The position numbers and the translations under genes were made by a program. From the NCBI RefSeq assembly GCF_018873765.1, contig NC_057923.1, positions 19,005,913-19,069,912 on the forward strand: DNA of 64,000 nt. Direction: 5' to 3'. Positions within the stretch are counted from its first letter, which is position 1. Each line of letters begins with the position of its first letter. This document shows, piece after piece, positions 22,686 to 34,147 of the stretch. The stretch is from Telopea speciosissima. Lineage: Eukaryota; Streptophyta; Magnoliopsida; Proteales; Proteaceae. The notes beneath the pieces were generated by a model. It was not told the origin of the DNA. It worked only from the letters and a program-made list of their open reading frames with translations, and ran no database searches.

Positions 22686-23566
22686 AGTTGCTTGTCTATT
22701 GGTCTAGAACTCAATATCAAGTTCTCTTCTATCAGATTGATGGCTGATCAAAAGTGGGCATACACAGTGAAGATCGAGAGAAAAAATGGGACAATATTTA
22801 GATAAAGGAACCAACACACTGTTTAAGGTCAATAATATCCCAAAGAAAATCAATTGGATAGAAAGAACTAATCTGGACTTTCAAAACTGAGACTGAACGG
22901 GAATCGGCTTCTAACCTGTATGATTGAAGAATTGACGCTACTTTTTTAACCATATGTTCCCAAAGATCAGAATTTGCATAATAATAGAGTAAGAACAGAA
23001 TTTAGTGGAAGAGAAGAAGAAAAGTATAAGATTAAGAATAGAGATAAGAAGTAATCTGAGAAATAAAAGAAAGATCTAATAGAAGAAGGAAGAGAAGAAG
23101 AGATAAAAAGAGAATAGAGATAACACTGTAACCAGTCACCCCACTTGAACACAACTTGCATGAAACACAAATTCTATACTGAATCTAACGACGATCGAAG
23201 AAGAGAGGGAAATTAAACCTGCCCTAAGGCTGGGTTAATGAGATGCACTACGAGTCCTCAAACTAACAGAACTTGTGAAAAAAGAAAAAAAAGATTCTAG
23301 GGTTTGGAAGTAGAGAGAGAGAGGGATGAAGGTTGAAGTGGTGGTAGGGCGGTGGTTGAAGAAGAAGAAGAAAGAAGAGGAAGAAATAGTGGTGGGTCCC
23401 ACTTTTTTATGTTAGAAAAATAAATAAAAAATTAGAATAGGGTTATTTTAATTGAAGGGCAAAATTGCCATTTATATTCTATATTTAACACCGTCCACTT
23501 AAAGGGGGTCACACTGTATTTAGTATAAACCTCAGGGGGTGGCAGTGTAATTTTCCCTAATCCCTT

Positions 23567-24466
23567 TTACATAATCTAACTATCGGTGAGGGACTCACCA
23601 AAGGGCTTTCTTGTAGTAACATTTTGAGGGGTGGGGAATTATATCTTTCTCATTTCTTTTGGTCTCTGTGTTTGTAATCTCAAGTTTCTTTGAGGACTAC
23701 CTGGGGATTTTACGTTTTGATCCCGAGTACTCTTGGGTGGGCCTATGGTCCCACGCATCTTTGGGGAGTTAGTGTTGATTTTGGGAGGCCTAGTGGTTGA
23801 GAAGCATTGTATCGAGTGTTATTGTAACCTGGTGCAGCCAATAGAATATGAGACTTAAATTGAAGGATTTGACAAAACTTTTCTCAACAACAGTTATAAG
23901 TGGAGTAATGGGTGACCGAATGTCCCCTCTGTTATTGGCAGTGAATAGCAGAGATTCCATCAATATTCCAATTCATTCTAAAGTTGAGTTAGGTATTGGA
24001 GAATCATAAGTGAAAGTCTTCAGAGTAAAAGCCTTGTAAGAAAAGTAGTACAGACCTATGTCTTACAACCCAAAGCCATAGGAGTATAGATAATGGGCGA
24101 GATACAGAGGGTTTGTTGAACCTTTTTATTTCTTGGGGTTTATGTCCGAAGATCAATCCTTCCTGGGCTCTTATATACGTTGATCATTGATGCAATTGAG
24201 CTGGGATTGTTTTGATAACTTGTTTGGACGAGGATGTTGTTAGGGTACCTAGTCATGACAACTCAGTCAACACAAATCTAGCTATGCTGTTATAAGACGG
24301 AGTAAACCGGGGTTCACCATGAACGCTGCGGTATTTCTTCGGGTGTCACCAACCAAAGGAGCGACTGGACAATAAGAAGATGAAGGGTGGTCGATGTATT
24401 CTCACTTATTCAAATCCCCAAGCATGCCAAATTTTGAGAACAAAATTTCTTGTAAGGTTGGGGTAA
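23567..24466 (+). other. 3' internal end and polypurine tract of the chromovirus
   Basis: Eroded coding sequence; the last 36 bases (PNFENKIS-like codons then GTAAGGTTGGGGTAA) match the usual end of chromovirus integrase followed by the polypurine tract directly before the LTR at 24467. Confidence 0.6.
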
Positions 24467-27400
24467 TGTTATACCCCCGCCCAAAATACACCCTAATTTC
24501 CGGGCAAATTTGAATTCTCATTGATAGGTGTTGCGACATTGCCAACTGTCGACACATGTGACCTTGAGCCGTGGCAGTCAAGGGGAAGGTTTGAACAAAA
24601 GGATGGGAACTTTGCCTAGATGAGCGATGAGACCACTCAAAGGTGAGCATTTAACATTTATATGTCATTTATACATGTTCCCTTTGAAGCCTTAAAGTGC
24701 GGTCCAAAGCCTGGGGCTGTTTGAGTTTGAAAAAGGCCTTACAGCAAGGTCGGATTCTCACCCGGATTCTCTCCCAGGAGAATCTACCCGAGAATCCACC
24801 CTTATTGAACTACACTTAATTCGACTTTTGTTGATGGGACCCACTTGCCTCATGATCCGTACAAGTGTGGGAGGTCCCATGCATTGTGGACCCCATCTAC
24901 AACCTACCCTTCTAGGTTGAATCATGTGGGTGGGTCCACAAGGCCCAACTAATGCTAAAATGGATTTTTGGGTTTTTGACGTAGGAATAATGAGTTTTGG
25001 GTTTTAAGAGCTAAGGCAAATAGGCCCTAGGGCTTAACTTGCTATAAATATAACTTTGGGCCATTCTTTGGCCCATTTGATTCTTCAAGCCACAAGGAGG
25101 AGGAGGAGGTGGAGGCTAGTGGACGTTGTTGTCTTGGAGGCTATCCATTGGAAGATCTTCATTCTTCAGGTAGAATCTTCATCCCCTCTTCCCCCTCTTT
25201 GGTTTTGGGTTTTGGGTTTGACCTAGGGAAGGTTTGGCCTTGGGTTTTACTTGGAACCCAAGCTACTGTTGTAGGACCACTAGGTGACCTTGTGTGGTGC
25301 TAAAGCCCACCTGTTGAATGCTTTTAGGCCTCCATTAAAGCCATTTTAAAAACTTAGGGGTTTTTTTCATCCAAACCCTAGATTCTGGTTCACGGTGGAT
25401 TCAATCCATTGAACCCACCAATACCTCAGTTTAGATAGGTTTCCTTGACCCTAGGAGACCCTAGGACACTTCCCCCAAGCCCTTGGGGCATTAAAATCCA
25501 AGAGGAATGGATTTGGGGAGCTCAAGCTTTGGATTCTCAGACCGGCAGGTGCACGGATTCTCAGACAGATTCTCCCCTATGAGAATCCGCCCATCCCCAG
25601 AACTGTTATCCACTCAATCTCTGTCCATTGTTTTGGTCATAATTTTGTCTATACATATCATATCGATGCGATTCAAATTGCGTTGTAAACTAGACTTAAA
25701 GGGATACACTTATTATGAAGTAACCTTTGACCAACTTAGAGTATAAAGCCCTCAAAACGGGGCCCAAACCTGACTGTTATATTTTGACAGCAATGTTAGA
25801 ACTGAAATTATTTACCCCAATGAGCTTGCTCCTTTGTGGGTGTTTTTATTGGATTTTGAAGGTTTTAATGGGGTTTACCTACAACCATTAATGCCTTCTA
25901 AGATTTTCTCTTTAGGTGAGCTAATGTGGTGCTAAGGCCCATCTAGGCAATGCACTTAATCTCCATTAAAATCCCCTATAGCAACTTAGGGTTTATTTCA
26001 CAAGAACCCTAGTTTTGGATTCATTGTTGGTTCCACCCTCAAATCCCCAGATGCTTGGCCTTTATAGGTTCTTGGAACCTCAAAAGACCCTAGGATATTT
26101 CCCCCTAGCCCTTGGAGCCTTTGGATTCTAGACAATGAAATTTGGAGGTGAATACCTTTGGAATCCAGGCTTAACATAGGTTGGATTCTCTCCTAAGAGA
26201 ATCCACTCAAGAATCTGATATGGGCAATATTGCACTTTAAAATCTCCTTTGGGTGGATTTTCACCTGGATTCTCTCCTAGGAGAATCCACCCCTGCCCTC
26301 AAGGCCTAATCCTAGGGGTAGCATTTGGGGAACCTTGGGGGAACTTCCCCTTCTTGTTTTTAACACCTTTTCGCACCTTCTTAGGCATCTGAAACAACTA
26401 CGGTGAGGTGTGTGGGGCGACGATTGGATGATGAGACTTAACCTTTTATTCGCAAACCAATAGGTGATCGAGTGGGTGTGGATTTGACTTATTTTGGAGT
26501 GTTTTGCACTATTTTATGCTTGTATGACATTTCTCATACATACTCATTCTTGCATTATTATAAACATATTTGTGAAAATTGTGAATGTCTGTGTTATGAA
26601 GGCTTGTTAATGCTTTATAATTGGTTTGTCATGCGCTGTGTCGTGTTGGTACTCAGGTGATAGATGTTATGAGACGTTGATGCACTTAGAATATCTCTCG
26701 ATATGATAGTATCATATAGCCTCATGTGGTTAGTACTATCATGTGGGCTGTCATGTGTTGCGTCGTGCTGGTACCCGGGTACCATAGTTATTATGGCGTC
26801 CTGGCGCTGGAGAAATGGCCATATCGACCAACGCCATGGCGTCCCTGTTTCCCTAAATCTCCTATTTTAGCCTTGCTCTCACCATTCGGTTGCCAACAGA
26901 ATTTTGGGGGGCTATTTCTCGTAGGTCTGGGTGATTCATCCTTCCAAACCTTTGGCTCAACCCCTTTCAACATTGAGGCTCCATCGCACATCAGACCTGC
27001 ACCTCCATTATTACCTTCAGATTTGGTTCAGTTCCATCGATCTCTTGGTTGCAGGTTCTTTCAAGTTTCAATTAGATTCTTGGTGCCCTTGAGAGAACAG
27101 GTTGTGGCGACTCTTGCCTAAAGCTTCGTATCGATTGGGTTCTTACGAGGAAGGCCTACCTTCGAAATAACTTCCATTCTGCCACTGGGTTATGGTTCCT
27201 TCTTTGGCTGAGGAGTCGTGAGGTTGAAGAAGACTGAATTCCTTTGTTTTTTGTTTCTCGATTTCTTATCTATTAAACCCATTTTCCTTGGTTCCCAACA
27301 TTTCCCTTTTCTTTTACTTTTATTCCCACCATCTATTATTTTCCATTTTGTTCGAAGTATACCCTTTATCCATCAAACGTGCTATCCCACTTCTTGGTTT

Positions 27401-28130
27401 ATTTTCTTTATTAAATTGATTTCCATTAATTACAGTTCTGCCACTCCTTCTTTACAACTTTAGATTAATTTCAATTCTGCCATTGCTCTTATAAATCTTG
27501 ATTTATCTAATAGTTTGCCATTCAACTTTGCCATTCAACTTTGGATTTAATTAAAATTCTGCCATGGTCGACATGATCGCCATGGCAGGCGACGTGTCAA
27601 TATATCGATCAGACACCCCTCCACCGACTCGGATCGCTGTGATGCCGTGACAACTATATTGGATACTAGATGGTTTGGGACGTTGATGCATCTGGAATAC
27701 CTCTCTATACGATAGTTCATATAGTATTGCGGTCAGGGTTATGTTCCCCTTGCTACGACCCTTACCAACAGGGGTTTAGGTGTTAGGTAACCAAGGCTCC
27801 TTGTGTGCCTGGGGATGATACGAGGCCAGATCAGGGATGATCATTAGAAATCGGGGTCTATCTCTGGGTGGCGAGTGACTTCGACTGGCGCGGGTCCTAA
27901 GGTAACAATTGAAGTTTCACTGTGGTGATAATCTAAGTGATCCACGGTGTATCCCGAGTTGTTGCAGTAGCATATACCTAGTGACTTAGACATGTTTGCT
28001 AAGTGGCTAATATTGTTAATTAATTCATGCATCATGGACTATGTGTTATTGTTTGTGTGTTCCTCATCCCCTCACTGGGCTTAGTGGAGCTTACCCCTCT
28101 TTACGCAACCTTTTTAGATGTGTTGCAAGT
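24467..28130 (+). repeat. 3' LTR of the chromovirus shell (copy B1), 3' truncated
   Basis: Starts TGTTATACCCCCGCCCAAAA. It shares with the solo LTR at 44605 the head (CCAAAATACACCCTAAT), the 'GATGCTGGTACCCGGGTAC' block (26768; 46620), the 'CTTACCAACAGGGGTTTA' block (27761; 46739) and the 'CACTGGGCTTAGTGGAGC' block (28073). It breaks off at about 28126-28140 against a copia fragment. It holds about nine GGATTCTC-type dyad half-sites. Confidence 0.75.
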
Positions 28131-30267
28131 GATGTTTTGGTTAGACTACATGCTCACCTACAAGTGTGTTGAAGAATTGGAGTTGAAGGGATACTCAAAT
28201 TCAGACTATGTTGGATATGTTGGATGTTATGATACAAGACGATCTACATCAAAACATGGTGCAAGAATGCAAGGCCCTGCTAATTGGTTGTTTTACCCGC
28301 GTATCGTCTCCCCATACGTTAGTTGGGATGCCCAAAATAGACCTAGGTACAAGTTTACATAAGGCTTTGGTTAGAGCTCTTGTTGATGGCAATGTCAAAG
28401 GTGGGTCTCTAACAAGGCTACGATTTTCTCTCACTCCCTACTGATGGCATTGCCGAAGGTGGGGGATTTGAGGCAGATTTCTTTCGTGTATCTTTGTCTA
28501 TCTAGGTAGGCCTAGCCTATAAAATATTTTTCTTTATTAATATATACTTGCTTACTTCTAGCAAAAAAAAAAAAAAAGACGATCTACATCAGGCTTTATT
28601 TTTCTACTGGATAGAGGAGCAGTATCTTGGAAAAGCATAAAGCAACCGAAGACCGCTTCATCTATTATGAAAGCTGAAGTGGTGGCATATTATGAGTCTA
28701 TCTCTCAAGCATCATGGTTGAGGTAATTTATCATAAACATTAATTGGTACCCTCTATTAAGAAACTAATTTATGTCTACTGTGATAATATAGCAGCAGTT
28801 AGATTTTCTAACAATACTTGCTCAGTTAGTCGATGCAGACACATCGAGATCAAGCATTTTATTATAAAGGAAGATGTTCGGGATCACAAAGTTTTGATCG
28901 AACATATAGGTACCAATGATATGATTGTTGACACATTTACCAAAGAGTTTGCACCTAAAGTTTTTGTAGATCATGTAAGGAACATGGGCTTACGCAAATC
29001 ATTGTGTGTTTATGATGCAGGCCCGGACCAAGGCCACTTGGACCATCGAATAATTATAAAAAGATCAGCCTGTATTCAAGCTCAAAAGTTCAAGTTCAGC
29101 TCAAGTCCTAGCACTTAAGCTTGACCCATAATGCAAATCAAGCCCATGACTAACATTTCTTAGTCTTTATTATGTAATGCAATGGTTTAATCTCAACCAT
29201 AGAATCTCAATGGAAATCAACAGTTGAGATGTTGTAGGAACTTTTAGGTTTCCTTTTCCTTTGCCTATAAAAGGCCTACTTATCTTATTTGTAATAGAGC
29301 TTGAGTTTTGAATGAAAATTTCCTTGAGCATTGTGCTAGAATCATGATGAGTTCTCGGCCCTTGTGAACCTTGAAGAGTTCATTCTTTGAAACCTTGAAG
29401 AGTTTCACTCATTCCTTGAAGAGTAGAAGCTTTCTCTATTCTCTTTGTATCCTAGAAGATTTGCAAAAACATTAGAGCTGCAAACACATCCAAGAAGTTT
29501 TGTTTTCAGCCCATAACAAATCTATCTCTATCCTTCTTTTTTTGTTTTTATTTTATTTTTCAGAATTCGTGCATTAACTTCATGTGAAATTTCAAATATC
29601 CTACAGTGCTATTATTAGAAAACATTCTTCATAAACATTGTAGACCCGTGAGTCCTTGATATATAGGATTTGGAATCAGGTCAATACGACCTATATTGAG
29701 AAAGTAATGCTCATTTTAATAAGGTGCGCAGGACAAAAAATTTCTGCACATCTTATATTTGTGTTTGAACTTGTGCAACTCACTCTCCCGATCCGTTGGT
29801 TTTAGTAGCCTATCAGAGGTTACATTGGTTTAAATGTAGTTTCAGATATTACAATATAAAGTTTGATTCCAGTTAAAATTTCAATAAAGTTGTTGCCAAT
29901 TTGATTTCCTTGTTATTTATTATAGTAGTGCACATTTGTCTAGAAAAACATACGCCTATAAAATCGTTAAGTAATAAAGTTTGGAATTAATTAAATTAAC
30001 TATTGAGTCAATTCATAATTATTCATGGGATTAATTCTATAAAGCTTAAACTTCATTATATGATGGTTTAAGTTGAGAATGATAACTCATCGTGATACAT
30101 GGAAGGGAAAAGTTAAGTATTAAGAACTTGAACTGCCATGATTTGTTAAGTTAGAATTTTCATCTTGAATGTAGAATTCTTCACTAGATTAAGATCAGTA
30201 TGACCATACATCAAGTTTAGAACTTAATCATCTATTTGGCATGCGACAATTTAAGCAAGTGGGAGAA
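28131..30267 (+). pseudogene. copia RT/RNase H tail and 3' untranslated region
   Basis: Begins abruptly in the end of the reverse transcriptase/RNase H (LTYKCVEELELKGYSNSDYV) and is interrupted at 28251-28575. It resumes GFIFLLDRGAVSWKSIKQPK, and after a frame change reads YCDNIAAVRFSNN, SRCRHIEIKHFIIKEDV and VDTFTKEF, all typical of the copia RNase H C-terminus. Gag, integrase and most of RT are missing. A 1.2-kb 3' untranslated part leads to a polypurine tract AAGCAAGTGGGAGAA (30253-30267). Confidence 0.82.
28251..28575 (+). mobile_element. poly(A) retroposon with 15-bp target duplication
   Basis: 325 bp, ending in 14 or more A. It is flanked by exact copies of AAGACGATCTACATC (28236-28250 and 28576-28590), which split the copia RNase H codons. 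I find no tRNA-like A/B boxes, so it may be a 5'-truncated LINE tail, an unusual SINE or a processed transcript. It contains two similar blocks, GATGGCAATGTCAAAGGTGG and GATGGCATTGCCGAAGGTGG, 57 bp apart. Confidence 0.8.
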
Positions 30268-30815
30268 TGTTGACTAATGTGGCATATAATTACCATATTG
30301 GCATAATTAATCTTGATCTTAATGTTTTAATTAAACAAGTAATGAAGTCATGTAAACTTCCACTTACTTAATATTTTGATTAGATATGTAATGAAGTCAT
30401 GTAACTATCTCCGCTTCCTCAATGGGAGGAGTTATGGGAGTTTTTTTTGCTAAAGATCAACAAGGTATATATTAAGAAAATAAATGAAAAACATAGTACA
30501 TCCGGCGACTATCCCTACTTGTTAAGGAGTTAAGGGAGTTATACTTGAGGTGAAGCCTTAAGTCCCTCTTTTTATATAACACTTTGTTTTGCCCCATTGA
30601 GCAGGCAAGGCTTGAAAGAAATTAAGAAAGAGATAAACTAAGAGTGGGAGACTCCAAGAGAATCTTAGAGGATTATTCTCAACATCGAGTACATGATGGC
30701 ATGTTACTACGATCCACGAGGAGGTAGACCACAAAGTTTATTTTTCCGCATCTAGTACGGTCTCAAGGATTATCCTACTTCCTTACATCCTCATCTACTC
30801 CTTCTGATTGAAACA
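30268..30815 (+). repeat. 3' LTR of the copia remnant (right end tentative)
   Basis: Starts TGTTGACTAATGTGGC immediately after the polypurine tract. TATATAAC near 30574 is a possible TATA box. The right end at ...GAAACA (30815) is a guess from the TG/CA rule. Confidence 0.5.
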
Positions 30816-31901
30816 ATGAGCGTTAATAGGAAATTACTTTTGCATACAATTCTTGCTCGGAGTCTGTCCATGCTACAAATGGAAGTTTCAGGTTCAAAAT
30901 TCTGTTCCTTGCACTTGTATTGTGCTCGCTTTAAAAAAAAAATTACTTGTATTCCGATCGCCGCATTATAACTAGGAGGTACACTTCTTATGCCAAAACT
31001 CCTCTTCTCTAGGCCGCGCTTCCTCATATCTTTTAAAACTTCTTTCTTTCTAACTTGAGAGCTTGTCCACGAAATTGTCAAAATTTGATTAAATGGTTAA
31101 AATTTGTTCATCCTATTAATCAAGTGGCACAATAATAATATGGGTCTCTCTCTCTCAGGTTTTGCCATTCTCCACCATATTAGGCTTATTCTCACTCACT
31201 TGGGTATTTGCATCAATTCAATGACCAAGGGTGAGAGGTTTCATTTCATGAAATCTTTAGAGGCTTAAAGAAAGTGCAACAGAATTGGGTATAAAGTGTA
31301 AACCAAACAGATAAAGACCATATTGAATATTGACATAAATTTCGTAGAGATGTTCTGTTCCGACCATTGATTAGACGCTACCTACTATCCTTCTCTTTTA
31401 GCTCGATAGGAATGTATTCAGTGCTTCATTCATTGTTTCTGACTTCTTTGCCCTGACCTGTGCTCCCAGCCTGTGATTCACACAATTAAACATTTAGACC
31501 TCCCTTTTCCTTAAATTTCAAAACAAAAAGGGCAAGACGTCGCTTGGTCGTGCAGGCCCTACACCAGTATGGCGGTCAATGAGAATACATGCAAGCGCAT
31601 CTACTTAGATGAAAATTTTTGTTTCACTAGGACTGGATGTTAATTTTGCACACTCGTATGTCTAGGCAAAGAAACCACACAACAATTTTCTCAAAAGAAA
31701 AAGCCCATGTGGGGATGCTTTACCATGCCTCTCACATCATGACCATATGGGCGTGCATTCACATTCTCTCTACCATACGGGTCCATTAACGATACTATGC
31801 CATAATTGATCTGTCGTCCAGATTCCCAACACTCCAACAGTGTGGGTGTGGGAAATCCTCTTCCAACCAAAAATCCCCTCCTTAGAAAGTCTCTTTGAAC
31901 C
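30816..31901. other. intergenic, nothing recognised
   Basis: No coding, RNA or repeat signal that I can support. Short ORFs have no recognisable motif. Confidence 0.4.
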
Positions 31902-31904
31902 TAA

Positions 31905-32044
31905 AGTACTCTATCCGGGAGTGTGGCCTACACAAGCACTCCCATGAGTCTATATCTCTCCTCTTCATATGAAAAGACACATCTGCCCCCTTGTTTTGAG
32001 GAGGAGAGAGATAGACACATGCGCCACACTCCTGGATAGAAAAC
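31905..32044. mobile_element. foldback MITE upstream of the WD40 gene
   Basis: AGTACTCTATCCGGGAGTGTGG (31905-31926) and the imperfect complement CCACACTCCTGGATAGAAAACT (32023-32044) form terminal arms. A related single arm (TTGTCCACGAGTGTGGCC) appears at about 50273. Confidence 0.5.
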
Positions 32045-32352
32045 TATTTCCCTATTTTTTATTAGGAAACGGATTTTTTGTCAGGCTGCATGGCCCCAGC
32101 ACTAACACAGGTGCCAGTGCCTTATGTGAGAAAGGGGGTATGACTTTATGAGGCTCTCCCAGATAGCATTATTTTTCTCTTTTAATTATTTGCTTCTCTC
32201 ATCTTAAATAAATGAAATGAAAAATAACCCTACGTACGTGGTATGTGATACGTGCACCTAGACACAAAAGAGGCAAAATGACCATCCCGCCCCATGAATA
32301 AAAACTATTGAAACGCGTAACGTCCACAAGGACCACAACCCTTTCCCTCGCA

Positions 32353-32360
32353 ATATATAT
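32353..32360 (+). promoter_or_regulatory. candidate TATA box of the WD40 gene
   Basis: A TATATAT block lies about 75 bp upstream of the ATG, followed by a (GA)n tract just before the start codon. Confidence 0.45.
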
Positions 32361-32429
32361 GACGAAACACTTTATTTTGTGATCTGTCCCTCCTCCAGTA
32401 CTGTACTTCCCCCTCAGAGAGAGAGAGAG

Positions 32430-33182
32430 ATGGAAACAATGGACTCCATGTCCATGGACTCAAACCCAGATGAGCCACCGCCGGAACTGGAAACAACAAC
32501 CAACACCAGTGGAAGAATCATTCCGACCAAAGTACCTTCCTTCTCAGAACTACCAATATCTCCAGCTCGATTCAGCTTCGCCGGAACTGCTCCACCTTCC
32601 TCATCACCACCACTAGACTCCATAGCTGAATCTTGTACAATGACAGGGACCAGAGGGAGAGGAGAACAAGAATCAAACTCAAATCCATCCTTGTTTAGAA
32701 GCATTTCCACCAAGGAACCTTCTTTATCAAACCTCTCCTTATCCCCTGCTCGATTCAGTTTCTCTGGAACTTACCCACAACGTCTCCTCACACCCTCCCT
32801 TCCTCCTTCACCTACACCAACTATACCAAAGCTAGACAACTTCCAAGTTTCCCACAAATGCATCTCTTCCACACTGAAAAAGGATGGACGGTTACTATCC
32901 ATGGGTGAATTTAACGGCGTAGTATATACCGGATCGGAGAACAACTGTATTCGGATATGGAAACTGCCTGATTACACCGAATATGGTCAGCTTAAGACCA
33001 AAGCTCACATGGTTTGTGCAATGGCGATTTCTAAAGATCGTGTTTTCGCAGCCTATGCCGATTGCAAGATTAGGGTTTGGAAACGATGTTGGGATGGTAT
33101 ACCAACCCATGTTCGTCTTGGTTCTATTCCTCAGATCGGAAGCTATATTCGGAACTATATCGCCGGCAAGGACAAGAAAACG
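32430..33182 (+). CDS. WD40 repeat protein of JINGUBANG type, exon 1
   Basis: Codes for residues 1-251 starting METMDSMSMDSN at the first ATG after a (GA)n tract; an upstream in-frame GTG is ignored. The Ser/Pro-rich N-terminus contains a duplicated motif, KVPSFSELPISPARFSFAGT (residues 34-53) and KEPSLSNLSLSPARFSFSGT (95-114). The first two WD40 repeats follow: GVVYTGSENNCIRIWKL and RVFAAYADCKIRVWKR. The exon ends AAGAAAACG at a GT donor (33183) in phase 0. In Arabidopsis JINGUBANG is a WD40 scaffold restraining pollen germination; that role here is inferred from family likeness only. Confidence 0.85.
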
Positions 33183-33589
33183 GTACGAAATTATTGATTC
33201 TTTAGTGTTAATTTAGTCAATTTGGATCCACTGTTGCCGCCTGCCTGCTCGTGCAACTGGTGTACAGTCTCACACAGGCAAGGGTTAAATGACCGCCCTG
33301 AGGTATATTACTTCTTAGATATACTACTGGTCTACTACTGCTACCATTGGTTTTCCCCTCGGAAGTCCATACCTCAATTAGTTTCAGACCAGAGAGGTTG
33401 TTCATATATTTATGGCAGTTCATTAATCAATCATGAATCAGCTACTGGCTTAAATTTCTCACATTAAAGCTTGTGATGGTAACCAGCATATAACTAATTT
33501 CTTCTAGCTTCTACTAAAAAAACAAAAAACTAATATCTTCTAGCTAGTATCTTTCTTTTAAAAATAATTTTCCCTCTCTCTAGTGACTG

Positions 33590-33840
33590 AGACATCGATA
33601 TTGGAGACGATATCGATCTTCGTGATACTGATCCGGTTCAGTCCAAAACGACCCAAATTAGTCCGTATTGGTTCATATCAGTCGGTTTTGCTCTTAGGTT
33701 TATTAAAAATTGGGGTTTTTTACGATTTTACCCTTTATCTGATACTGATAGTCTGATACTGATCCAAGATTGGCCAAGGATTTAGGATCATCCTCGACTG
33801 ATACCAGTATGATCTAACAAATATCGTCGATCTGGTACTA
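33590..33840. repeat. degenerate GATACTGATCC-rich repeat element in the intron
   Basis: Motifs GATATCGATC, GATACTGATCC, GATACTGATAG, GATACCAGTATG and a final GATCTGGTACTAATACC recur on both strands, suggesting an old non-autonomous DNA element. The borders are unclear. Confidence 0.4.
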
Positions 33841-34021
33841 ATACCTCATTCCATGCTCTCCACCCCCGACATTGAAGAGTCTGGCCATGTACTCGTACAA
33901 GGACGGTCTTTGAGATTCCAGGTGGGTGGGCACTGGGATCCCAAGGCTGGGCTGTCCTCGGATGAGGACGTGAGCCTCACTCGGGCACTCAGCATTGAAT
34001 ATGTCCAAGGAGAGAGTTGGG

Positions 34022-34147
34022 CTCACGTTCACGTACAAGAACAACTCCCAGCTATTCAGATGGAATCTATCTATTTGGGTCTCATAAAATGGATTCCATC
34101 TGAACAGCTAGGAGCTGTTCTCGTACACTCACGTACGTGAACGTGAG
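34022..34147. mobile_element. foldback MITE, copy 2 (intron of WD40 gene)
   Basis: Arms CTCACGTTCACGTAC (34022-34036) and GTACGTGAACGTGAG (34133-34147) are exact complements. The inner part, CAGCTATTCAGATGGAATC / GATTCCATCTGAACAGCTA, is also inverted. Related to the foldback element at 14670-14766. Confidence 0.75.

Larger units (their letters stand above)
19000..23557. mobile_element. Mutator-like element (Pack-MULE) with captured kinase fragment
   Basis: Terminal inverted repeats of about 55 bp: GGGAAAATTACATTGCCACC from 19000, and the complement of GGGAAAATTACACTGCCACC ending at 23557, with similarity extending through TGAGGTTTRTACTAAATA and GACCCC. Total 4,558 bp, of which 3,182 bp is a nested LTR (19504-22685). 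No transposase is visible, so it is non-autonomous. It carries a fragment of a CIPK protein-kinase gene, making it a Pack-MULE. The right part (22691-23500) is not recognised. Confidence 0.88.
18991..23566. repeat. 9-bp target-site duplication TAATCCCTT around the Mutator element
   Basis: TAATCCCTT at 18991-18999 is repeated exactly at 23558-23566. Nine-base duplications are the signature of Mutator-superfamily insertion. Confidence 0.9.
17511..28130 (+). mobile_element. degraded chromovirus (Ty3/gypsy) shell interrupted by a Mutator element
   Basis: Plus-strand order: LTR end GGGGTGTGACA (to 17517), PBS (17521-17533), eroded internal region (17534-18999), a Mutator element (19000-23557), the rest of the internal region (23567-24466), a polypurine tract and a 3' LTR from 24467. 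The internal end resembles the Tekay/Del chromovirus 3' end (AATTTTGAGAACAAAATTTCTTGTAAGGTTGGGG then the LTR; split here as positions 24431-24466). Excluding the insertion only about 2.4 kb of internal region remains, so most of pol is deleted. Confidence 0.7.

Noticed and set aside
26726..27121. 131-residue ORF as a host gene
   Set aside because: It is within the chromovirus LTR starting at 24467, and its first part aligns with the non-coding LTR at 46620.
28744..29118. Complete copia polyprotein
   Set aside because: Only the RNase H end is present; gag, protease and integrase are absent.
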